DNA of 64,000 nucleotides from Pseudomonadota bacterium (GTDB taxonomy: Bacteria; Pseudomonadota; Alphaproteobacteria; Caulobacterales; Caulobacteraceae). Positions 46,667 to 54,481 of this stretch are shown here, one piece after another. The stretch covers positions 5,357-69,356 of the forward strand of contig JAEYNH010000215.1 of assembly GCA_023412655.1 (NCBI GenBank). Reading direction: 5' to 3'. Every line of letters starts with the position of its first letter. Position 1 is the stretch's first letter. The translations under genes and the position numbers were made by a program. The notes under the pieces are model-generated. The model was not told where the DNA came from, did not search any database, and was given only the letters and a program-made list of their open reading frames with translations.

Positions 46667-46825
46667 ACAGTGCGGGAAGCGCCACCCGGCGTCTCTGCCG
46701 CTCGTCCGCCTTTTCCCCGCCTCGAATCCGCCCCGGCGACAGCTCCACCTTGGAGAGCGCGGCAACCCAACGGCGGCGCTGGTGTTTCGTGCCCACGCGC
46801 ATTGTTGCGGAGATCTGGAGACCTC

Positions 46826-47125
46826 ATGACGAAGACCAAGCTGATCGCGGCCGCCACCCTGGCCTGCGCCACCTTCTCGTTCGCCGCCACGCCCATGGCG
46901 GCGCATGCCCGCGAGCGGGTCTATGTCTGCGACAAGAACGTGAAGAAGAAGGCGAACAACGGAACTCTGGTGGGCGCGGTCGCGGGCGGCGTCCTGGGCA
47001 ACGTTGTTGCCGGCAATGGGGCAAAGACCGAGGGCACGGTCCTGGGCGCTGGCGTCGGCGCCGTGGCGGGGCACCAGATCGCCAAGAAGAAGGCCAAGAA
47101 ATCCTGCCGCTGGGTCTACCGCTGA
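46826..47125 (+). CDS. Glycine-zipper exported protein
   Basis: A 99-residue protein with a signal peptide (about 1-29, ending AHA). The mature part has a short basic N-terminus with one Cys (RVYVCDKNVKKKANNG) and a glycine-zipper 2TM-type region GTLVGAVAGGVLGNVVAG, then EGTVLGAGVGAVAGHQIAKKK, where G-x3-G spacings can pack helices in or on the membrane. A second Cys lies near the end (SCRWVYR). Family members (17-kDa antigen/YMGG-like) are small outer-membrane-associated proteins of unclear role. Its last ten bases overlap the convergent peptide-binding gene. Confidence 0.85.
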   Translation: MTKTKLIAAATLACATFSFAATPMAAHARERVYVCDKNVKKKANNGTLVGAVAGGVLGNVVAGNGAKTEGTVLGAGVGAVAGHQIAKKKAKKSCRWVYR

Positions 47126-48771
47126 TCCGCCGACGCCTCAGCGGTGGGCTCGCGCAGGCAGAGATAGCGCGCCCGGTGGAAGTTCGGCGCGTTGTCCGTC
47201 CAGCCGGTGACGCGTCGGCTCACCAGATTGCGGTTGGCGACGAAGTAGAGCGGCGCCATCGCCTCGTCGTCGAGCATCCGCTGCTCGGCCTGGGCGAGGA
47301 TCGCCGCCCGGCGATCGACATCGGGCTCCTGGTCGGCCCGGGCGAGCAGGGCGTCGTAGGCCGGATTGCGGTAGTCCCCGTAGTTCTGGGCGCCGGTGTC
47401 CGACTTTAGGAGGCCCAGGAAGGTCACGGGATCGTTGAAGTCGCCGTACCAGGCCATGGAGCCGATCTCGAAATCCCGGTTGCGGTAGGCGGCGAAGGCG
47501 ACGCCATTTTCGGCCTGGGTGATGCGCGCCTCGACGCCGATGGCCCGCCAGTCGGCCTGGATCGCCTCCATCAGCATCAGGCTGTCGGTATTGTTGGGGG
47601 TGGTGATGCTGAACTTCAGCGGCCGCTCCGGCGTGAACCCGGCCTCGGCCAACAGGCGGCGCGCCTCGGCCTGCCGGTCGGCGTAGCTCATCCCTGCCCA
47701 GCGCACGCGCGGCAGGTCCTTCACATAGTTCGCGGTCATGGGCGGAACGAAGGAATAGGCCGGCTGCTGGCCCGCGCCCATCAGGCTGGCGGTGATGAAC
47801 TCCCGGTCCAGGGCCATGGAGAGGGCGCGCCGCACCCGGATGTCCTGGAAAGCCTTCACGTCGCGGGTGTTGAACGACAGGTAGCCGGTGGCCAACGATA
47901 GTCCGGTGCGCGGCACGCCCGGCATGGTCTTCTGCAGCCGCCGGTAGCGGTTGGACTGGAAGCGGGTGTTCAGGTCGAGCTCGCCCCGCGCCACCCGCCG
48001 CTCGGCGCTCACCACGTCGGGTGTCGGATAGTAGTTGATCCGGTCCAGGCAGACGTTGGCGGCGTCGTAGAAGTTGGGGTTCTTCACCACGGTAATCCGG
48101 TCGCCGAGCCGCCAGGAGGCCAGCTTGAAGGCGCCGTTGGAGACGTAGCGGCCGGGCTGCACCCAGGCGTCGCCGTACTTCTCCACCACATGGCGAGGCG
48201 CGGGGAAGAAACTCGGGTGCTTTGCGAACTCGGGAAGATAGGGCGCCGGGTGGGTTAGGCGGATCTGCAGGGTTCGGGGGTCGAGCGCCTGCACGCCCAA
48301 GGCCTCCAGCGGCGCCTTGCCCTCATTCACCGCCTGGCCGTTCTCGATGACGTACAGCAGGTAGGCGTAGATCGAGGCGGTCTTCGGATCGAGCGTCCGG
48401 CGCAGGCCGAAGACGAAGTCGTCCGCCGTCACCGGCCGGCCGTCGGACCAGAGGGCGGGACGCAGATGGAAGGTCCAGGTGAGCCCGTCCAGCGTCGTCT
48501 CCCAGCGGGCGGCCATGCCGGGCGCGGGCGAGCCGTCAGGGGCGTCCGTGGTCAGGCCCATCATCAGGTCGCTGATGATGGTGACCTCATCGACCAGATT
48601 GGACTTCTGCGGGTCGAGCGTCGCCGGTTCGGTGTTGTTGCCGTACTCGAGGCAAACCTGGCTGGTTGGGCAGGGGGCGCGCATGGCCTGGTCCTGGCAG
48701 GCGCCCGACATCAGGACGGCGGACAGGGCGGCAAGCAGGGCGAGGCGGGTGGGCGGCATCTTCGGCCGCAT
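47116..48771 (-). CDS. Orphan extracellular peptide/solute-binding protein (SBP family 5)
   Basis: A 551-residue OppA/DppA-type binding protein. A hydrophobic signal (about 8-24) ends LMSGAC-Q; the Cys25 region resembles but does not fully match a lipobox (Ser at -3), so anchoring is uncertain. Core: CLEYGNNTEPATLDPQKSN, WTFHLRPALWSDGRPVTADDFVFGLRR, APYLPEFAKHPSFFP, YVSNGAFKLASWRLGDRI, RVRRALSMALDREFI and PLYFVANRNLVS. This family binds oligopeptides or other solutes for an ABC importer. No permease or ATPase gene is adjacent, so it is orphaned here. usg lies 30 bases upstream on the same strand. Confidence 0.9.
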   Translation of the reverse strand: MRPKMPPTRLALLAALSAVLMSGACQDQAMRAPCPTSQVCLEYGNNTEPATLDPQKSNLVDEVTIISDLMMGLTTDAPDGSPAPGMAARWETTLDGLTWTFHLRPALWSDGRPVTADDFVFGLRRTLDPKTASIYAYLLYVIENGQAVNEGKAPLEALGVQALDPRTLQIRLTHPAPYLPEFAKHPSFFPAPRHVVEKYGDAWVQPGRYVSNGAFKLASWRLGDRITVVKNPNFYDAANVCLDRINYYPTPDVVSAERRVARGELDLNTRFQSNRYRRLQKTMPGVPRTGLSLATGYLSFNTRDVKAFQDIRVRRALSMALDREFITASLMGAGQQPAYSFVPPMTANYVKDLPRVRWAGMSYADRQAEARRLLAEAGFTPERPLKFSITTPNNTDSLMLMEAIQADWRAIGVEARITQAENGVAFAAYRNRDFEIGSMAWYGDFNDPVTFLGLLKSDTGAQNYGDYRNPAYDALLARADQEPDVDRRAAILAQAEQRMLDDEAMAPLYFVANRNLVSRRVTGWTDNAPNFHRARYLCLREPTAEASADQR

Positions 48772-48801
48772 CAGTCCCCCGCCACCGCGAAAAGTCGAGA
48801 C

Positions 48802-49074
48802 CTAGTGAAGCCTGAACTCGGCGCCTACTGCCTTCAACTCGGCGGGCCGGATCAACCGATCGTGGCCCACGGTGACCTTGAACAGCGGACCTTCCAGGCT
48901 GGTCTTCCAGAAGTCGAGGAACTTCTTGAGGACCGGAAAGTCGGGGAAGATGTCGTAGTCCTGCCAGATGTAGCTCTGCAGCAGCGCCGGATGGTCCGGC
49001 AGGCGGTAGAGGATCTCCGCCGTGGTCAGGCCGTAGCCTTCGAGCTGCTTGCGGAATTGTGGCGACACCAGCAT
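48802..49074 (-). CDS. usg: Usg family protein
   Basis: A 90-residue protein. The stretch LVSPQFRKQLEGYGLTTAEI, YRLPDHPALLQSYIWQDYDI and FPVLKKFLDFWKTSLEGPLF matches the Usg family, named for a gene near trp genes in alphaproteobacteria; biochemistry is unknown. There is no trp gene in this window. Start at 49074, with GAGG eight bases before; an upstream in-frame ATG at 49122 lacks family similarity. The binding protein gene follows after 30 bases, so co-transcription is possible. Confidence 0.85.
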   Translation of the reverse strand: MLVSPQFRKQLEGYGLTTAEILYRLPDHPALLQSYIWQDYDIFPDFPVLKKFLDFWKTSLEGPLFKVTVGHDRLIRPAELKAVGAEFRLH

Positions 49075-49209
49075 CCCATGACCTCGCAACTGTCGTTCCG
49101 AGCGGACGGCGTGACGCCGCACGCTTAGGGAACATACGCACGATTCGCGAAGAAAGTTCCAATATTACAACGTGTTAGCACTCAACCTCGCGATCTGCTG
49201 CCAAGCTGC

Positions 49210-49581
49210 CTAGGGCTTGAACAGGCGCGGCTCCAGACGAAGCTGGATCGGCGCAGGAAACAGGCGCCAGCCGTGGTCACGGATGGCCGTGTTGCTTTCC
49301 ACCGCCCGCCGACCGTCTGCCAGGGACCAGGTGACGTGATAGGTGGATCCATCCGGCCGGTCGGTGGTCCCGCCGATCCGGACCACCATGGCCTGCACGC
49401 CCTGGCCGTCGTCGGCCTCGCCGACGATCTCGCCCACGGTCTCGGTCGGCAGCTTCGGGTTCGACGGCTGGAAGGCGAGGGTCACATGGTCGGCCACCAC
49501 GTTGGCGTAGCGGGGCGGCAGCCGGTCCAGCAGTTCGGAGCGTTCGCTCGGGTCCAGGGCCCATCCGATGAAGATCCGCAT
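49210..49581 (-). CDS. Small 2H-phosphoesterase-like protein
   Basis: A 123-residue protein with two H-x-T-x motifs 50 residues apart: VADHVTLAF (His32) and TYHVTWSLAD (His82). Two such motifs are the active-site signature of the 2H phosphoesterase superfamily, which includes 2',5'-RNA ligase-like enzymes and cyclic phosphodiesterases that open ADP-ribose 1'',2''-cyclic phosphate or RNA 2',3'-cyclic phosphate. The assignment is motif-based and the protein is short compared with LigT. It lies five bases after pncB, within the Nudix-pncB unit, pointing to NAD or ADP-ribose metabolism. An alternative is a crotonase-unrelated conserved hypothetical with coincidental motifs. Confidence 0.65.
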   Translation of the reverse strand: MRIFIGWALDPSERSELLDRLPPRYANVVADHVTLAFQPSNPKLPTETVGEIVGEADDGQGVQAMVVRIGGTTDRPDGSTYHVTWSLADGRRAVESNTAIRDHGWRLFPAPIQLRLEPRLFKP

Positions 49582-49586
49582 GGCGC

Positions 49587-50870
49587 TCAGACCCTCGGAG
49601 CCCGAGCCACGAAGCCTTCGGCCCCGAACACCCGCTGATAGCGGGCGATCTCGGCGGCTTCGCCCGTCGCCTTCGCGGGGTTGTCGGAGAGCTTCACCGC
49701 CGGACGTCCGCCAGCCTCGGTGACCTTGCACACGAGGGAGATCGGCTCCAGCCCGGGAGCCTCGGCGCAGCCTTCCATGTCGTTGGTGAGGTTGGTGCCC
49801 CAGCCGAAGCTGACGCCCACCCGGCCGTGGAAACGGGCGTGCAGGGCCTCGATGAGTTCCAGGTCCAGCGCGTCGGAGAAGATCAACAGCTTGTCCAACG
49901 GGTCGCGTCCCTTGCGCCGCCACCAGTCGATCAGGGCCTCGCCGGCCTCCTCCGGCGGGGCGGAATCGGGACGCACGCCTCGCCAGTCGGCCACCCAGGC
50001 CGGGGCGTCGCGAAAGAAGGCGACGGAGCCGAAGGTGTCGGGCAGGACAATCCGCAGCGCCTGTGGATAGAGGCCGGCCCAGTCCTCCAGCACCTGGTAG
50101 GGCGCCCGGGCGAGGGCCTCGTCATCCGGCGCCAGGGCGGCCAGCACCATCGGCAGCTCGTGACCGTTGGTGCCGACGGCGGGCATCTCCAGGCTCCGGG
50201 CGAGCAGCACGTTACTGGTGCCCTGGAAGGCGGGCCCCAGACGCTCGCGCATCACCTCCAGGCAGATGCGCTGCCATTCCAATCCGTGGCGCCGGCGGGT
50301 GCCGAAGTCGGTGAGCGACAGACCGGGAAGGGCCCGCAGGCGCTCGGCCTTGGCTTCGAGCCGGCCGAGGGCGCAGCGGTAGAGGTGCTCGCGGCCATCC
50401 TGGCCCAGGCTGCGGATCGCCCGCCGCGCCCGCAGGGCGCTGACGATGGTGAGGGCCGGGATCTCCCACAGGGTCGCCTCCGCCCATGAGCCATCGAAGG
50501 CGAGTTCCAGCTGACCATCCTTCAGGGTCGCCTCGTACGCCGGCAGGCGCAGGCTGGGCAGCCAGGCGAGGAAGTCAGGGGCGAACAGGTCTCGGCGCCC
50601 GTAGAACTCAGTCTCGCCCAGCCAGGCCACTTCCTCGGCCGTAAAAGCCAGGGTGCAGACATGGTCGAGCTCGGCGCGCAGCTCAGCCAGGTCGATCTCG
50701 TCCGCCAGGCGGACGTTGCGGGTGCGGTTGACCAGGGAGAAGGTCACCGGAACCTCGGCGTACCGCCGCCAGATGAGCTGCAGCATCAGCAGTTTGTAGA
50801 AGTCGGTATCCAGCAGCGAGTTGACCAAGGGGTCTACGGCGCTCCGGCGGCTGGCGAGGTCGGCGTTCAT
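49587..50870 (-). CDS. pncB: Nicotinate phosphoribosyltransferase
   Basis: A 427-residue enzyme that joins nicotinate and PRPP, with ATP, to nicotinate mononucleotide in NAD salvage. It begins SLLDTDFYKLLMLQLIWRRY, the family entry, with LTDFGTRRRHGLEWQ, QGTSNVLLARSLEMPAVGTNGHELPM (the histidine that is phosphorylated), LIFSDALDLELI and VSFGWGTNLTNDM. Length is standard. Its ATG overlaps the Nudix stop and its end is five bases from the 2H-like gene, giving one coupled operon: Nudix, pncB, 2H-like. Confidence 0.95.
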   Translation of the reverse strand: MNADLASRRSAVDPLVNSLLDTDFYKLLMLQLIWRRYAEVPVTFSLVNRTRNVRLADEIDLAELRAELDHVCTLAFTAEEVAWLGETEFYGRRDLFAPDFLAWLPSLRLPAYEATLKDGQLELAFDGSWAEATLWEIPALTIVSALRARRAIRSLGQDGREHLYRCALGRLEAKAERLRALPGLSLTDFGTRRRHGLEWQRICLEVMRERLGPAFQGTSNVLLARSLEMPAVGTNGHELPMVLAALAPDDEALARAPYQVLEDWAGLYPQALRIVLPDTFGSVAFFRDAPAWVADWRGVRPDSAPPEEAGEALIDWWRRKGRDPLDKLLIFSDALDLELIEALHARFHGRVGVSFGWGTNLTNDMEGCAEAPGLEPISLVCKVTEAGGRPAVKLSDNPAKATGEAAEIARYQRVFGAEGFVARAPRV

Positions 50871-51436
50871 GGGGCGAACAGGTCCGGTCGCCGCACCCTC
50901 AGCGCAAGGACCACGGCCAGGGTCTTCAGATCCTCGATGCGGCGCTGCTCCACCCAGCTCCAGACCAGCGCAAGCGGCGCCTCCTCGACGGTGATGTGCT
51001 CGTCCTCGCCCTCGGCCCCGCCGCCCTCCGCCACGCGGTCGGCCGCCGTATACTGAGCCAGGAACAGGTCGATCCTCTCGGACGAGACGCCGGGGCAGGT
51101 GTAGGGCGAGCCCACGGCCTCAAGGCGGCCGAGGCGGACGCCCACCTCCTCCAGCGCTTCGCGCACGGCGGTTTCCTCGGGGTCCTCGTTCTCGACCAGA
51201 CCGGCGGGCGCCTCCAGCAGTTCGGGCGGGCCGCCGGCCCAGATCACCGGCGCCCGGGGCAGGTTGACGAGCAGCGCGCAGCGTCGCTCGGGATCATAGG
51301 GCAGGACGCAGGCGGCGCGGCCATGGTGCTCGATCTCACGGCGGAACGGCTGCCCTCCGGGGGCCGCCAGGGTGGCCACCATCAGCGTCGACCAGCCCTG
51401 ATACACCGTCTCGACCTTGCGCAGTTCGACCGCCAT
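50867..51436 (-). CDS. Nudix hydrolase, ADP-ribose pyrophosphatase type
   Basis: A 189-residue Nudix protein. The box is GLVENEDPEETAVREALEEVG with the REALEE core; the loop before it is one residue shorter than the G-x5-E-x7-REUxEExGU consensus. N-terminal strand text (VYQGWSTLMVATLAA) and the downstream GSPYTCPGVSSERIDLFLAQ, which resembles the ADP-ribose-class helper motif, support that class over mutator dGTPases. It cleaves ADP-ribose or a similar NDP-sugar to AMP and a sugar phosphate. The ATG is preceded by CAGGAGGCGAG. It is the first gene of a coupled unit with pncB. Confidence 0.88.
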   Translation of the reverse strand: MAVELRKVETVYQGWSTLMVATLAAPGGQPFRREIEHHGRAACVLPYDPERRCALLVNLPRAPVIWAGGPPELLEAPAGLVENEDPEETAVREALEEVGVRLGRLEAVGSPYTCPGVSSERIDLFLAQYTAADRVAEGGGAEGEDEHITVEEAPLALVWSWVEQRRIEDLKTLAVVLALRVRRPDLFAP

Positions 51437-51559
51437 CTCGCCTCCTGGATTCCCCGTCTCCGCAACCGCCTGCGCGGCCTGCGGTTGCGTTACGAAAGCT
51501 ACGGTTCGACGCCTGGAACGTTGGACGGTGGCGGCGCTCGTGCGACCTAACCCGGGGCC

Positions 51560-51991
51560 TTAGCCGAGTGAGGCGCGCAGCATCCAGTGGTGCTTCTCGT
51601 GCGCCTGGATGCGATCATCGATGATGGCGGCGGTGACATCGTCCGCGCTCTCACGGGCGGCGCGCGCCGTCTTGATCAGCGCCTCATGGTCGGCGACCAG
51701 CTCCTTGAGCATGGCTTGGCTATCCTTGGTGGGATCACCGTCCTGGATGCCCGACAGGTTGCCGAAGCTGCGGTAACCCATGGGCGCGGACTCGCCGAGG
51801 GCGCGGATGCGTTCGGCAATCTCGTCGATGGCCTGCCACATCTCGGTGTACTGCTCCATGAACATGGCGTGCAGCGAGTGGAAGTTCGGCCCGCGGACGT
51901 TCCAGTGGTAGCCGTGGGTCTTCAGATAGACCGCGTAGGTGTCGGCCAGCAGCTTCGACAGCCCGGCAGTTACAGTGTCCTTCTCGGCCAT
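51560..51991 (-). CDS. dps: Dps-type ferritin-like DNA-protection protein
   Basis: A 143-residue protein that forms a 12-subunit cage, oxidises Fe(II) with peroxide and stores iron, and may bind DNA. Ferroxidase ligands match the E. coli spacing: His29 (GYHWNVRGPNF), His41 (HAMFMEQYTE), Asp56 and Glu60 (AIDEIAERI). The N-terminus is short and only weakly basic, so DNA binding may be weak. Start at 51991 with GGGAGAGCC before it; the frame upstream is a shadow. The DUF2061 gene lies 26 bases upstream and shares a promoter with a Fur-like box. Confidence 0.94.
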   Translation of the reverse strand: MAEKDTVTAGLSKLLADTYAVYLKTHGYHWNVRGPNFHSLHAMFMEQYTEMWQAIDEIAERIRALGESAPMGYRSFGNLSGIQDGDPTKDSQAMLKELVADHEALIKTARAARESADDVTAAIIDDRIQAHEKHHWMLRASLG

Positions 51992-52017
51992 TTGGCTCTC
52001 CCTGGTTTGTCTCGGTC

Positions 52018-52242
52018 TTACACCTGGCTCGTCTGCGTAATGCGGGGACGGGCCACGGCTCGCGCCGGGCTGCGGCGCGCCCAGGCGCGCTCGTGCAAGG
52101 CGAAAGCGATCGTCTGGAAGATGGGTTCGATCAGACCAACGGCCAGGGCCGCGCGCCAATTCTGCGTCAAGGCATAGGCGACCCCGATCGCCACGATCAT
52201 GTGGACGATGGACCAGCTGGCTGTCTTGGCGGCGAGGCGCAT
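52018..52242 (-). CDS. DUF2061 family small membrane protein
   Basis: A 74-residue protein with two hydrophobic stretches: ASWSIVHMIVAIGVAYALT and LAVGLIEPIFQTIAFALHE, separated by a short loop. The core matches DUF2061, a widely spread family of two-span membrane proteins of unknown function (often written KTLSWR...HERIW). The C-terminal tail is Arg-rich. It is the first gene before dps, 26 bases apart, in one unit, and lies behind a promoter with a Fur-like box. A role in oxidative or iron stress is possible by context only. Confidence 0.8.
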   Translation of the reverse strand: MRLAAKTASWSIVHMIVAIGVAYALTQNWRAALAVGLIEPIFQTIAFALHERAWARRSPARAVARPRITQTSQV

Positions 52243-52258
52243 CGTGAAACGTCCTTAT

Positions 52259-52299
52259 TGCGAACGATTCTCATATAACTCACGCCAATCGAAATGCAA
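52259..52299 (-). promoter_or_regulatory. Promoter with Fur-like box for DUF2061-dps
   Basis: On the minus strand a -35-like TTGCAT (52294-52299) and a -10-like TATATG (52272-52277), 16 bases apart, precede the 52242 start. Overlapping the -10 is TGCGAACGATTCTCA (52259-52273), a 7-1-7 repeat close to the Fur consensus TGATAATnATTATCA. Its ATTCTCA arm is the better one. Confidence 0.4.
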
Positions 52300-52346
52300 G
52301 AAACGAAAGGAAGTTTCTCTATCCCTTTCCCGCTAGTCGCGCCGTG

Positions 52347-52931
52347 TCAGGGCGTCCGGGGCGGCACCGTCCAGCGGTAGATGGTGCCGCCGGCGGTGGT
52401 CACCTGTGTCTGTTCCGGCTCCCAGTCGCCCATGGGGAAGGCGTGGCTGACGATGCGGGTTCCGGGTTTCAGCTGCAGCAGGCGGGGCATCAGCTTCTCG
52501 TTGAGGCTGGGCAGGAGGTAAAGGGTGATCACACTGGCCTCGCCGAAGTCGGCCTCGAACAGATCCTCCTGGCGGAAGCTGACCAGCTCGGTGACCCCCG
52601 CGGACTTGGCGTTCTCGTTCGCCTCTCGGATACGGTTTGGATCAATGTCGATGCCAACGCCACGGACGCCGTACTGCTTGGCGGCCGCGATGGGGATGCG
52701 CCCGTCGCCCGAGCCGAGGTCGTAGAGCACGTCGCCGGGCTTCACCTCGCCCAGCTTCAGCATGGCGTCGACCGTCTCGGGCGGCGTCGGCACATAGATG
52801 ACGTCGGGGCCGCGATCCGGCGGCGCCTTCCGCGCGGACTGCGCCTCCGCGTCCTGGACCACGGGCGGGGCCTGGCAGGCGATCAGCGCCAGGGCGGCGA
52901 TGAAGAGGTACGCTTTCACGGGTCCTTTCAT
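52347..52931 (-). CDS. Exported SAM-dependent methyltransferase-fold protein
   Basis: A 194-residue protein with a signal (MKGPVKAYLFIAALALIAC, possible lipobox LIAC, Cys19) followed by a linker and a class I methyltransferase fold. Motif I is DVLYDLGSGDGRIPIAAAK, the acidic loop is GVGIDIDPNRIREAN, and VITLYLLPSLNEKLMPRLL lies before the final strands. An exported methyltransferase is odd because S-adenosylmethionine is not expected in the periplasm; the fold may serve another role, or the leader may anchor it at the cytoplasmic face. The ATG at 52931 overlaps the stop of the APC permease (ATGA), so the two are coupled. Confidence 0.82.
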   Translation of the reverse strand: MKGPVKAYLFIAALALIACQAPPVVQDAEAQSARKAPPDRGPDVIYVPTPPETVDAMLKLGEVKPGDVLYDLGSGDGRIPIAAAKQYGVRGVGIDIDPNRIREANENAKSAGVTELVSFRQEDLFEADFGEASVITLYLLPSLNEKLMPRLLQLKPGTRIVSHAFPMGDWEPEQTQVTTAGGTIYRWTVPPRTP

Positions 52932-54271
52932 GGGGTCGTCTCCTCTGTCCGGGGTGTGTCGGTGCGGGGTCTCAAAGGGATGAGCAGCAGGCCGCCGGCC
53001 GCCAGGATCGCCACGCCCAGCAGGGCACCCTCGCCGGTGTAGGCCAGGCTGGACCACAGCAGATAGGCGTTGGTGGCGATGAACAGGGCGGGCAGCACGG
53101 GATAGAGCGGGACCCGGAACGGCCGGGGCGTGTGGCGATCGATCATGCGCAGGCGGATCAGGGCGACACCGACCAGGAGGAAGAACCCCCAGAAGACCGG
53201 CGCGGTGTATTCCACGGCAAGGCGGAAGCCGTCGCGCGCAAAGGCGCCGACCCCCACCAGGGCCAGGGAGGCCGCGCCCTGCAGCAGCAGCCCGTTGCGC
53301 GGCGTCGCCGCGTCTTCGTCCCAGCGGCCGAGGGCCGCCAGGCGGGGGTTGTCGCGGCCCAGGGCCCAGGCGGTGCGGGCGCCGGTGAAGACCGTGGCGT
53401 TGGCCGAGGTCAGGGCCGCCACCGCCACCACAGCGCTGACCGCCACCGCCCCGGCCGGCCCGAACGCCAGCCGCATCAGGTCGGCCGCGACGGCTTCCGA
53501 GCCGGCGGTCCCTGCCAAGCCGAGAGCCCGCAGATAGGCGAGGTTGGCCAGCAGATAGAGGACGGTGATCAGCAGCAGGCTGGCGATGAGCACCGGCGCC
53601 ATGCGCCGCCGCGCGTCCTTGAGTTCGGCCGACACATAGGCGGCCTCGTTCCAGCCGCCGAAGGTGAGCAGGACGAAGACCATCATCAGGCCGAAGTGCG
53701 AAGTCTCGGAAGGCGCCGGGCCCGGAGCCGCGGCGGGCGCGATCATCAGGCCGGCGACGATCACCCCGACCAATCCGGCCACTTCGGCGATGGTCAGCCA
53801 CATCTGGGTGCGGGCGCCGGCGTTCACGCCGATCCACTGTACGCCCGTGATGCCGACGACCGCTGCGGCGGCATAGATGGCCGGTGAGAAGGGGCCCAGC
53901 GGGACAAGCGCGGTCATGTAGTCGCCGAACACGAAGGCGAGCAGGGCCACCGAGCCGGTCTGGATCACCGACAGCCGGGCCCATCCGTAGAGGAAGGCTA
54001 GCTTCCGTCCGAACGCCCGCGCCAGGTAGTGGTAGTCTCCGCCGGCGTGGGGATAGGTGGTGGCCAGCTCGGCGTAGCAGAGCGCCCCCACGAGCGAGAT
54101 CAGGCCGCCCGCCAGCCAGGCCAGCAGCACCGACGCGGCGCCGTCGGCGGCTCCGGCCACCAGCGAAGGCGTTCGGAAGATCCCTGCGCCGACCACGATG
54201 CCCACCGTGATCGCCATCGCCTCGCGCACCCCCAGGGTTTCGCGGACGCCGCCAGGCTGGACCGTGGCCAT
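52928..54271 (-). CDS. APC-family amino acid permease
   Basis: A 447-residue inner-membrane transporter with about 12 hydrophobic segments. The first unwound helix carries the family signature VGIVVGAGIFRTPSLVAG; further marks are GALCYAELATTYPHAGGDYHYLARAFG, and FGGWNEAAYVSAELKDARRR on the sixth segment. Such proteins exchange or co-transport amino acids or amines with protons or other amines. The substrate is unknown. It is coupled to the methyltransferase-fold protein by overlapping start and stop, so the two probably work together. Confidence 0.92.
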   Translation of the reverse strand: MATVQPGGVRETLGVREAMAITVGIVVGAGIFRTPSLVAGAADGAASVLLAWLAGGLISLVGALCYAELATTYPHAGGDYHYLARAFGRKLAFLYGWARLSVIQTGSVALLAFVFGDYMTALVPLGPFSPAIYAAAAVVGITGVQWIGVNAGARTQMWLTIAEVAGLVGVIVAGLMIAPAAAPGPAPSETSHFGLMMVFVLLTFGGWNEAAYVSAELKDARRRMAPVLIASLLLITVLYLLANLAYLRALGLAGTAGSEAVAADLMRLAFGPAGAVAVSAVVAVAALTSANATVFTGARTAWALGRDNPRLAALGRWDEDAATPRNGLLLQGAASLALVGVGAFARDGFRLAVEYTAPVFWGFFLLVGVALIRLRMIDRHTPRPFRVPLYPVLPALFIATNAYLLWSSLAYTGEGALLGVAILAAGGLLLIPLRPRTDTPRTEETTP

Positions 54272-54481
54272 GCGCTTCCTCGAAGGGCGCGCCGCAGCCG
54301 GCGCGGGTTACCAGCGTAACTGTGGCTGGCTCAGGGGCGGCGGGGTCAACAACCAATGACGGATCAGCTCGGGAAAGGCGATCACGGGTCCGTGATTGCG
54401 GCTGAACCAAATACGCATCCGGTGGCGCTGCGGCCGTGGGCGCCCTTCCTGTCGCCGCACCGGGCGCCCACCTGCGGATCC

